Of a stretch of DNA of 5,051 bases, positions 1-4,484 are shown in pieces. The position numbers and the translations under genes are program-made. The notes beneath the pieces were generated by a model that was not told where the DNA came from, did not search any database, and saw only the letters and a program-made list of their open reading frames with translations. Each line of letters begins with the position of its first letter. Position 1 is the first letter of the stretch. The stretch comes from an uncultured Oscillospiraceae bacterium (GTDB taxonomy: Bacteria > Bacillota > Clostridia > Oscillospirales > Ruminococcaceae), in assembly GCA_900556255.1 (NCBI GenBank), contig USNZ01000112.1:1-5051 (forward strand), given 5' to 3'.

Positions 1-365
1 TCGGCACGGTTCGGGCAGGCTACGGTGCCTTGGCGTTTGAGGAAGATTACGGCAAGGAATATGCCAGCGTGAAGGATCCCAGTAACTACTTTTATCTGGT
101 AGTCAAGGGCGACAGTATGGAACCGCGTATTTCGGACGGCGACCTGGCCCTGGTACATCGTCAGAATACGCTGGACAACGGCGACTTGGGCGTCCTGGTG
201 TACGGCCTGGACGGTGAGGGAACGCTGAAAAAATATATCCAGCGCGGCAACGCCGTGGTTCTGCAGCCCTTTAATCCCAACTATGAGGAACTGGTTATCA
301 AAGGGGAGGAACTTGACCACCTGTATATCGCCGGCAAAGTGGTGGAAACCAAGGCCAAGTGGTAA
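1..365 (+). CDS. LexA-like S24 self-cleaving transcriptional regulator, C-terminal part (5' end outside window)
   Basis: The reading frame is open from position 3, so the gene begins upstream of the window. A TTG at 30 is not the start, because the residues before it belong to the family. The 120 visible residues are the S24/LexA serine-peptidase domain. An Ala-Gly pair (codons at 15-20, in V-R-A-G-Y-G) matches the self-cleavage site. The nucleophile is Ser in G-D-S-M-E-P (codon 114-116) and the general base is the first Lys of T-L-K-K-Y (codon 228-230). The spacing (Ala to Ser 33 residues, Ser to Lys 38) closely matches E. coli LexA (Ala84, Ser119, Lys156). In this family an N-terminal DNA-binding domain represses target genes until RecA-stimulated or other autocleavage separates the domains. 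That N-terminal domain is not visible, so whether this is LexA proper (winged helix) or a phage-repressor-like HTH_XRE/S24 protein cannot be decided. The ending V-V-E-T-K-A-K-W at the TAA is typical of the XRE/S24 type. A DNA modification/repair operon lies just downstream. Confidence 0.9.
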   Translation, partial: GTVRAGYGALAFEEDYGKEYASVKDPSNYFYLVVKGDSMEPRISDGDLALVHRQNTLDNGDLGVLVYGLDGEGTLKKYIQRGNAVVLQPFNPNYEELVIKGEELDHLYIAGKVVETKAKW

Positions 366-446
366 GAAAACTCGGATATCTCCCCTTGCCGTATCTTTAT
401 TCTAGCACAGAGAAAGTCCGATAATTTGGACTGACAAGAAATAAAC

Positions 447-504
447 AAAAAAATGCTGCCCGCGGCAGGTCGTTGTTCGACACTTGCGGTGGGCTGTATT
501 TTTT
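447..504 (+). terminator. Long A/T-flanked hairpin: bidirectional terminator or leader attenuator
   Basis: Positions 448-463 pair with 489-504. This gives 15 pairs, two of them G-U, with one T-T mismatch. The outer part is an A-run (447-453) against a T-run (499-504), and the inner part is GCCCGC against GTGGGC. Inside, 465-468 pairs with 484-487 and GTCG (469-472) pairs with CGAC (478-481) around the loop TTGTT. On either strand a GC-rich stem is followed by a U-run, as in a bidirectional intrinsic terminator. It lies 82 nt after the S24 regulator stop and ends about 10 nt before the ribosome binding site of the radical SAM gene. It could therefore end the upstream transcript, or act as an attenuator if the operon promoter lies upstream of it. 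A smaller alternative hairpin, CTGCC-CGC-GGCAG (456-468), competes with the large one. On the minus strand that smaller hairpin is also followed by a T-run. Pairing was done by eye. Confidence 0.65.
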
Positions 505-514
505 ATACTCTTTT

Positions 515-521
515 TTAGGAG
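515..521 (+). promoter_or_regulatory. Ribosome binding site deciding the radical SAM start
   Basis: TTAGGAG lies 8 nt before the ATG at 530. It supports that start over the in-frame TTG at 473, which sits in the loop of the hairpin above and has no Shine-Dalgarno sequence. The protein read from 530 starts exactly where family members start (M-N-L-E-E-K-L-E-I-L-A-D). Confidence 0.8.
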
Positions 522-529
522 CACACCTT

Positions 530-1894
530 ATGAATCTGGAAGAAAAACTGGAAATTCTTGCCGACAGCGCCAAATATGACGTGGCCTGCACGTCCAGCGG
601 TGTGGACAGAACCGGGCAGCATGGCAAACTGGGCAGCTGCAGGGCGGCCGGAATCTGCCACGCCTTTACGCCGGACGGAAGGTGTGTTTCCCTTTTGAAG
701 GTGCTGTACTCTAACGCATGCTGCTACGATTGCAGCTACTGCGTCAACCGCCGCAGCAACGATCGGCCGCGTGCGACTTTTACCCCCAGGGAACTGGCCG
801 ACTTGACCATTGGGTTTTATAAGCGCAATTATATTGAGGGGCTGTTTTTGTCCAGCGCTGTAATCAAATCCCCCGACCACACTATGGAACTGATGATCGA
901 GGCGCTGCGTATTTTGCGCCATGAGTACCGTTTTAACGGCTATATCCATGCTAAGACGATACCGGGGGCCGACCCCTTGCTGGTGCAACAGTTGGGACTT
1001 TTGGCGGACAGGCTGTCGGTCAATATCGAACTGCCGAGCGAGGTCAGCTTGAATCGGCTGGCTCCTGACAAAAAGAAAACCTCCATTTTGCGGCCTATGA
1101 AACAAATCGCCGTGCAAAATGTGCAGAGCAAAAAGGAAATGGCGGTGTACCGCCATGCGCCGGCTTTCGCGCCGGCAGGACAAAGCACCCAGATGATTAT
1201 CGGTGCAACGCCGGAAAACGACCTGCATATTATGGATCTGACCGAGGCACTTTACAAAAAATACTCGCTGAAACGCGTGTTTTATTCAGCCTATCTGCCG
1301 GTGGTCGAGGACAGCCGCCTGCCTGCCCTGCAGACCAAACCACCGCTTTTGCGCGAACATCGGCTGTACCAGGCGGACTGGCTGCTGCGGTACTATCATT
1401 TCTCCGCGCGGGAGCTGTTGACGGAGGAAGAACCGAACTTTGACCCGTATCTTGACCCCAAATGTACCTGGGCACTGCGCCACCCGGCTTTTTTCCCCGT
1501 GGAAGTCAACACGGCCGAGCGCGCGGCGCTGCTGCGCGTGCCGGGCATAGGGCCCAAGAGCGCTGACCGCATCCTGCAGGCGCGGCGTGTGCAGCACCTG
1601 GGAATGTCGGAGTTAAAGCGCATCGGCGTGGTCCTGAAGCGCGCCCAGTATTTTATTACCTGCAGCGGACGCGCACCATCTCATGGTACGCGGGCGGAAA
1701 TTGCGGCGGCGTTGCTGGATCCCAAGGCGTTTTCGGTGGGGGTGCAGCAGATGAGCCTGGATGATTTTGTGGCAAAGCCTCTGCCTTTTGCCGCCCCGGA
1801 ACTGCACAAGCTGACGGACAACGGTATGGCGGCGGGTAAGGCAGCCCGTCTGCTGAAGGAGGAGGCTCTGCAATGCGTTACCAGGCGGATGTAA
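530..1894 (+). CDS. Putative DNA modification/repair radical SAM protein (UDG-linked family)
   Basis: This 454-residue protein belongs, from recalled family signatures, to the radical SAM family linked to uracil-DNA glycosylase-like proteins (TIGR03916 type). The reaction and substrate are unknown. Residues 1-60 form a conserved leader, A-D-S-A-K-Y-D-V-A-C followed by G-I-C-H-A-F-T-P-D-G-R-C. The radical SAM motif CX3CX2C is Cys64, Cys68 and Cys71 (codons 719-742), which would hold the [4Fe-4S] cluster that cleaves S-adenosylmethionine. The core continues with N-R-R-S-N-D, N-Y-I-E-G-L-F-L-S-S, G-Y-I-H-A-K-T-I-P-G-A and a conserved A-G-Q-S-T-Q-M-I-I-G-A segment. A helix-hairpin-helix lies at about residues 332-352 (V-P-G-I-G-P-K), a non-specific DNA-binding element. 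Extra cysteines occur at 20, 37, 43, 52 and 65. The start at ATG 530 is chosen from its ribosome binding site. The last 22 nt overlap the next gene, which encodes the partner protein. Soluble and cytoplasmic, with no signal or membrane segment. Family assignment is confident; a DNA-directed function is inference. Confidence 0.93.
   Translation: MNLEEKLEILADSAKYDVACTSSGVDRTGQHGKLGSCRAAGICHAFTPDGRCVSLLKVLYSNACCYDCSYCVNRRSNDRPRATFTPRELADLTIGFYKRNYIEGLFLSSAVIKSPDHTMELMIEALRILRHEYRFNGYIHAKTIPGADPLLVQQLGLLADRLSVNIELPSEVSLNRLAPDKKKTSILRPMKQIAVQNVQSKKEMAVYRHAPAFAPAGQSTQMIIGATPENDLHIMDLTEALYKKYSLKRVFYSAYLPVVEDSRLPALQTKPPLLREHRLYQADWLLRYYHFSARELLTEEEPNFDPYLDPKCTWALRHPAFFPVEVNTAERAALLRVPGIGPKSADRILQARRVQHLGMSELKRIGVVLKRAQYFITCSGRAPSHGTRAEIAAALLDPKAFSVGVQQMSLDDFVAKPLPFAAPELHKLTDNGMAAGKAARLLKEEALQCVTRRM
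1856..1865 (+). promoter_or_regulatory. Strong ribosome binding site inside the radical SAM gene
   Basis: AAGGAGGAGG lies 7 nt before the ATG at 1873 and within the coding sequence of the preceding gene (K-E-E codons). It fixes the start of the partner gene and implies translational coupling, or independent high-level initiation, across the 22-nt overlap. Confidence 0.85.
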
Positions 1895-2640
1895 GGGACG
1901 TTGTTTATCGCTACGACGGCAGTTTTGCCGGCTTTTTGTGCTGCGTGTTTGAAAGCTATACCCGAAAAGAAATCCCGTCGGAAATTGTAACACCGGAAAC
2001 AGAACAACCCATGCTGTTTGAGATGCGCGATATTCCCACCGAAAAGGAAAAAGCCCGACGCGTAGCGGTCGGGCTGAAACGGTTGGGTGCATCGGTCGAG
2101 GACCGCGTGAGAGTGGGCTTTTTGTCGTGCGCAGAGGAAAAAGATCTGGTTTTGCTGCGGTTTATCCGCCTGTGCTTTGCGCAGGGCGGGCAGGCGGCAC
2201 AGATGCTGGGACATACGCAGGTGGCGGACGCCTTTGCGCTGGAACGCACGGTAAATAATGAAATTTGCCGTATGATCGAGCTTTTGCGCTTTGAGGAGAA
2301 GGACGGTATGCTGGGCGCGCAAATCCACCCGCAAAACCGTGTGCTGCCCATGCTGCAAGCTCACTTTTGCAGCCGCCTGCCCGATGAGGATTTCCTGATT
2401 TACGATGCCACCCACAAAGAGGCCTTGCTACGGCAGAACGGCCGTGTGCGATACATGCGCATGGAACATTATGAGCACGCCGAGGGGGTTGACGAGTTGG
2501 CGTGGCAGGGGCTGTGGAAGCGCTTTTTTAAGGCACTGACCATTGAGGAACGCCGCAACGAAAAACTGCAGACGCAGCATGTCCCCCTGCGCTATCGGCA
2601 GGACATGCCGGAAATGCGAAAAGACAGTTTACAGCCGTAA
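1873..2640 (+). CDS. DUF4130-type probable DNA metabolism protein, partner of the radical SAM protein
   Basis: This 255-residue protein matches, by recalled signatures, the 'probable DNA metabolism protein' family (TIGR03915/DUF4130) that occurs together with the upstream radical SAM family. Its biochemical role is unknown. The N-terminus V-Y-R-Y-D-G-S-F-A-G-F-L-C-C-V-F-E-S-Y is the family opening (residues 11-29). The DUF4130 part covers roughly residues 85-245. It includes L-I-Y-D-A-T-H-K-E-A (residues 175-184) and the C-terminal W-K-R-F-F-K-A-L-T-I-E-E-R-R-N followed by L-Q-T-Q-H-V-P-L-R-Y (232-241). In many genomes this protein is fused at its C-terminus to a uracil-DNA glycosylase-like domain. 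Here it stops right after the R-Y-x-x-x-M-P-E ending, so it is the short unfused form and not a truncation. It overlaps the radical SAM gene by 22 nt and has its own strong ribosome binding site. The stop codon is 10 nt from the end of the convergent repressor gene. No membrane or signal segment is seen. Confidence 0.9.
   Translation: MRYQADVRDVVYRYDGSFAGFLCCVFESYTRKEIPSEIVTPETEQPMLFEMRDIPTEKEKARRVAVGLKRLGASVEDRVRVGFLSCAEEKDLVLLRFIRLCFAQGGQAAQMLGHTQVADAFALERTVNNEICRMIELLRFEEKDGMLGAQIHPQNRVLPMLQAHFCSRLPDEDFLIYDATHKEALLRQNGRVRYMRMEHYEHAEGVDELAWQGLWKRFFKALTIEERRNEKLQTQHVPLRYRQDMPEMRKDSLQP
2045..2075 (-). terminator. Antisense terminator-like hairpin inside the DUF4130 gene
   Basis: AGCCCGAC (2052-2059) and GTCGGGCT (2068-2075) form a perfect 8-bp inverted repeat with an 8-nt loop. 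Read on the minus strand, the GC-rich stem runs into TTTTTCC and further Ts. That is the form of an intrinsic terminator for transcripts entering from the convergent repressor gene, which has no clear terminator of its own in the 10-nt gap. It lies in coding sequence (K-A-R-R-V-A-V-G-L-K), so chance is possible. Confidence 0.4.
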
Positions 2641-2650
2641 AAAAGGCAAC

Positions 2651-3043
2651 TTAATCGTAGTCGTATTCCGGGTTTTCGGCCTGATACTCGCCCAAGAAGC
2701 GCAGCAGACGTTCGACATCGGCGTAGGAAATGCGCCCTGTGTCGGCCAACACCCGCACCATGGCGCGCAGATCGCCGCCATACAGCGTTTGCAGATGCTG
2801 CTGGCTGACGGCGGCACAGTAGGTGGTGTGGCGCACCAGAGGATAGTAAAGGTTTTTATTTTTGTCTTTTTCGCAGCGGACAAAGGACTTTTTTTCCAGC
2901 CGCAGCAGAAAATTCAACAGGGTCGAATCCGCCCAGCGGCACTCTGCCGAAAGATGGGCGGCGATTTCCCGCCGTGTGGCGGGCGTATGGCATGCCCACA
3001 GCGCAGCCATGACCTGTTCTTCACTGTGCGATAGAGTCTGCAT
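2651..3043 (-). CDS. BlaI/MecI-family winged-helix transcriptional repressor
   Basis: This 130-residue protein has the usual length of BlaI/MecI repressors. The N-terminal winged helix shows the family pattern: L-S-H-S-E-E-Q-V-M-A-A-L-W (residues 4-16), A-T-R-R-E-I-A-A-H-L, then the recognition helix region W-A-D-S-T-L-L-N-F-L-L-R-L-E-K-K (37-52) and the wing ending in Y-Y-P-L-V. The C-terminal helices (80-119) should form the dimer. Classical BlaI/MecI is cut by BlaR1/MecR1 at an Asn-Phe pair. My hand alignment places Arg97-Val98 there, so that cleavage route looks absent. The CxC copper motif of CopY is also missing. The start at 3043 is supported by AAGGAGA upstream (3055-3049). A longer in-frame start at 3163 would translate through the operators and lacks homology. 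Two operator-like palindromes overlap its promoter and leader, so autoregulation is likely. No blaR1 or beta-lactamase gene is in view, and the inducing signal is unknown. Confidence 0.9.
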   Translation of the reverse strand: MQTLSHSEEQVMAALWACHTPATRREIAAHLSAECRWADSTLLNFLLRLEKKSFVRCEKDKNKNLYYPLVRHTTYCAAVSQQHLQTLYGGDLRAMVRVLADTGRISYADVERLLRFLGEYQAENPEYDYD

Positions 3044-3054
3044 AGAAATCTCCT

Positions 3055-3070
3055 TTTTACAGATGTAAAA
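3055..3070. promoter_or_regulatory. BlaI-type operator 1
   Basis: TTTTACAGATGTAAAA is a palindrome, perfect except for its two central bases, with the TACAnnTGTA core recognised by BlaI, MecI and CopY proteins. It touches the Shine-Dalgarno sequence of the minus-strand repressor gene and lies just downstream of its predicted transcription start, a position where binding would block transcription. Confidence 0.8.
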
Positions 3071-3079
3071 GATGCTGTG

Positions 3080-3113
3080 ATTATATTTTACATCTGTGGG
3101 AGATAAAATGCAA
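3080..3113 (-). promoter_or_regulatory. Promoter of the BlaI-type repressor gene
   Basis: On the minus strand TTGCAT (3113-3108) is followed after 17 bases by TAAAAT (3090-3085). This overlaps by one base a consensus TATAAT (3085-3080), which has no matching -35 box. Either -10 box gives a start near 3073-3077 and a leader of about 30 nt. Operator 2 covers the TAAAAT box and part of the spacer, and operator 1 lies just beyond the start. Confidence 0.6.
3086..3101. promoter_or_regulatory. BlaI-type operator 2 (one half-site degenerate)
   Basis: TTTTACATCTGTGGGA has one exact TTTTACA half-site and a degenerate second half (TGTG in place of TGTA). Its centre is 31 bp, about three helical turns, from that of operator 1, so two repressor dimers could bind the same face. 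It covers the TAAAAT -10 box of the repressor promoter. Confidence 0.6.
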
Positions 3114-3167
3114 AGGTCTTGTACTACAAATTTTTCAGGTGGTTTTCCGCCACAGAAAGACACTTTG

Positions 3168-3183
3168 TTTTACAAATGTAAAA
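3168..3183. promoter_or_regulatory. BlaI-type operator 3, distal
   Basis: TTTTACAAATGTAAAA again has full symmetry outside the two central bases and shares TTTTACAnnTGTAAAA with operator 1. It lies 82 bp (centre to centre) from operator 2 and 83 bp before the serC -35 box. A weak plus-strand promoter (AAGACA 3157-3162, 16-base spacer, TAAAAT 3179-3184) would overlap it. Its regulated transcript is unclear: a distal serC promoter, DNA looping with operators 1 and 2, or a relic of a lost divergent gene. Confidence 0.7.
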
Positions 3184-3266
3184 TAAAGTGTGCGCCATAA
3201 ACAGACATTTAGCTATTCTGCAAAAACAAACCGCTGCTGCGAGCATGTTTTCGGAATGTTGCCAAC

Positions 3267-3295
3267 TTGTCATGTTCCGATTCTCTCACTATACT
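3267..3295 (+). promoter_or_regulatory. serC-serA promoter
   Basis: TTGTCA (3267-3272), a 17-base spacer and TATACT (3290-3295) form a good housekeeping-type promoter, 5 of 6 matches to consensus in each box. Transcription should start near 3302, giving a leader of about 70 nt before serC. No BlaI-type operator overlaps it. Confidence 0.7.
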
Positions 3296-3320
3296 GTATA
3301 CATAGACGCAACGATGCGCG

Positions 3321-3352
3321 ACGGGCAGCATCCGAGGGTACTGCCCGTTTTA
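3321..3352 (+). terminator. Terminator-like stem-loop in the serC leader
   Basis: ACGGGCAG (3321-3328) and CTGCCCGT (3341-3348) form a perfect 8-bp stem with a 12-nt loop, followed by TTTATATTT. It lies between the predicted serC promoter and the ribosome binding site GGGAGGA (3358-3364), so it would be transcribed on every serC mRNA. An alternative short stem GATGC (3313-3317)/GCATC (3328-3332) overlaps its left arm by one base. It may attenuate, stabilise the mRNA 5' end, or end transcripts from upstream such as one starting near operator 3. No known riboswitch or T-box fits in this short leader. Confidence 0.5.
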
Positions 3353-3371
3353 TATTTGGGAGGAATGGAAA

Positions 3372-4469
3372 ATGGCCAGAGTATATAATTTCAGTGCCGG
3401 GCCTTCGATGCTGCCGGAGAGTGTTTTGAAAACCGCACAGGCGGAGTTGTTGGATTACCGCGGTTCCGGCATGAGCGTTATGGAGATGAGCCACCGAAGC
3501 AAGTGGTTTGAGGAAATTCTGGAAAACACCGAGGCCTCCATGCGGCGGGTATTGAATATCCCTGACAATTATAAAGTGGGCTTTTTCCAGGGCGGTGCGA
3601 CCCAGCAGTTTGCCATGGTGCCGCTGAATTTCATGACCACAGGAACGGCAGATTACCTTGTTACCGGAAACTTCAGCAAGAAAGCGGCCGAGGAGGCCGC
3701 CAAGTTCGGCACGGCACGAATCGCTGCCAGCAGCAAGGACAAAAATTTCACTTATATCCCCGATGTGAACGCGGTTGACTACGACCCGAATGCCAGCTAT
3801 ATCCACATCTGCCAGAATAACACCATTTTCGGCACCAAATATAAGGAAGTACCGCAGGTGGCGGGAGTGCCGCTGGTGGCAGATATGAGCTCAATGATCT
3901 GCTCTGAGCCGGTGGATGTCAGCAAATACGGCGTCATCTACTTCGGCGTACAGAAAAACATTGCGCCCGCCGGCATGGCGGTTGCCATCGTGCGCGAGGA
4001 TCTGCTGGGCAAGGCTGCCAAAGGGTTGGAGCCTGCGCAGATTCCGACGATGATGAACTACACTACCCTGCTGAATGCCGACAGTATGTACAATACCCCG
4101 CCCTGCTGGTGCATATACATGACGGGCCTGGTTATGCAGTATCTCGAAAAGGAAATCGGTGGTCTTGCCGAGATGAAAAAAATCAACGAGGCAAAGGCAA
4201 ACGTGCTGTATGAGTATCTGGACGGGCAGGATTTCTACAAGAATCCTGTGCAGAAAGAATATCGCAGCCTGATGAACGTCACCTTTACAAGCCCTGACGC
4301 CGACACCGACAAGGCGTTCTGCGCAGCGGCGACCGAGGCGGGCTTTGTGAACCTGAAGGGTCACCGTCTTGTGGGTGGTATGCGCGCATCGATTTACAAC
4401 GCCATGCCGCCGGAGGGCGTTGCCAAGCTGGTCGATTTTATGGAGAAGTTCCGCAAGGAGCATGAATAA
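3372..4469 (+). CDS. serC: Phosphoserine aminotransferase
   Basis: This 365-residue protein is a full-length SerC, a PLP-dependent class V aminotransferase that converts 3-phosphohydroxypyruvate and glutamate to phosphoserine and 2-oxoglutarate. It can also serve the pyridoxal phosphate pathway in some bacteria. The N-terminus Y-N-F-S-A-G-P (5-11), the phosphate-binding G-G-A-T-Q-Q-F-A (74-81) and M-S-H-R-S are family signatures. Lys195 in V-Q-K-N-I-A-P-A-G is the PLP Schiff-base lysine, with Gln194, Asp171 and Thr151 at the positions of E. coli Gln197, Asp174 and Thr153. N-T-P-P and G-G-M-R-A-S-I-Y-N-A-M near the end are also typical. One oddity is Phe101 in T-G-N-F-S-K-K-A, where most SerC proteins have the Trp that stacks on PLP. 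The start is fixed by GGGAGGA 7 nt upstream. serA follows after 15 nt, so the two form an operon for serine synthesis. Cytoplasmic. Confidence 0.97.
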   Translation: MARVYNFSAGPSMLPESVLKTAQAELLDYRGSGMSVMEMSHRSKWFEEILENTEASMRRVLNIPDNYKVGFFQGGATQQFAMVPLNFMTTGTADYLVTGNFSKKAAEEAAKFGTARIAASSKDKNFTYIPDVNAVDYDPNASYIHICQNNTIFGTKYKEVPQVAGVPLVADMSSMICSEPVDVSKYGVIYFGVQKNIAPAGMAVAIVREDLLGKAAKGLEPAQIPTMMNYTTLLNADSMYNTPPCWCIYMTGLVMQYLEKEIGGLAEMKKINEAKANVLYEYLDGQDFYKNPVQKEYRSLMNVTFTSPDADTDKAFCAAATEAGFVNLKGHRLVGGMRASIYNAMPPEGVAKLVDFMEKFRKEHE

Positions 4470-4484
4470 GAGAGGGCATAGTTT

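Noticed and set aside
473..529. Upstream in-frame TTG start adding 19 residues to the radical SAM protein
   Set aside because: It has no ribosome binding site, lies in the loop of a strong hairpin, and the added residues are not family-like. ATG 530 has a good ribosome binding site and matches the family start.
1141..1176. Two adjacent inverted repeats in the radical SAM gene (GGCGGT/ACCGCC and GCCGGC/GCCGGC)
   Set aside because: Both fall in GC-rich codons of a conserved protein segment and have no T-run or other sign of function.
515..2415. Several long minus-strand open frames opposite the radical SAM and DUF4130 genes
   Set aside because: They overlap two genes with strong family signatures and show no protein-family features or ribosome binding sites of their own.
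2627..2642. Fourth BlaI-like site, TTTACAGCCGTAAA, at the end of the DUF4130 gene
   Set aside because: It has a mismatch in the TGTA core, is inside coding sequence up to the stop codon, and has no promoter nearby. Probably chance, though a binding test could reopen it.
2543..3068. Plus-strand open frames opposite the BlaI-type repressor
   Set aside because: The minus strand encodes a complete, recognisable repressor with promoter and operators; these are mirror frames.
3044..3163. 40-residue N-terminal extension of the BlaI-type repressor
   Set aside because: It would translate through the promoter and two operators. The start at 3043 has AAGGAGA upstream and fits the family length.
3188..3429. 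Two small plus-strand open frames (3188-3388 and 3190-3429) between the operators and serC
   Set aside because: GTG starts without ribosome binding sites, overlap with serC in other frames, no recognisable protein features, and they cross the promoter and stem-loop.
3684..3700. Inverted repeat GCGGCC/GGCCGC in serC
   Set aside because: It follows from Ala and Glu codons in a helix (K-A-A-E-E-A-A), with no terminator tail.
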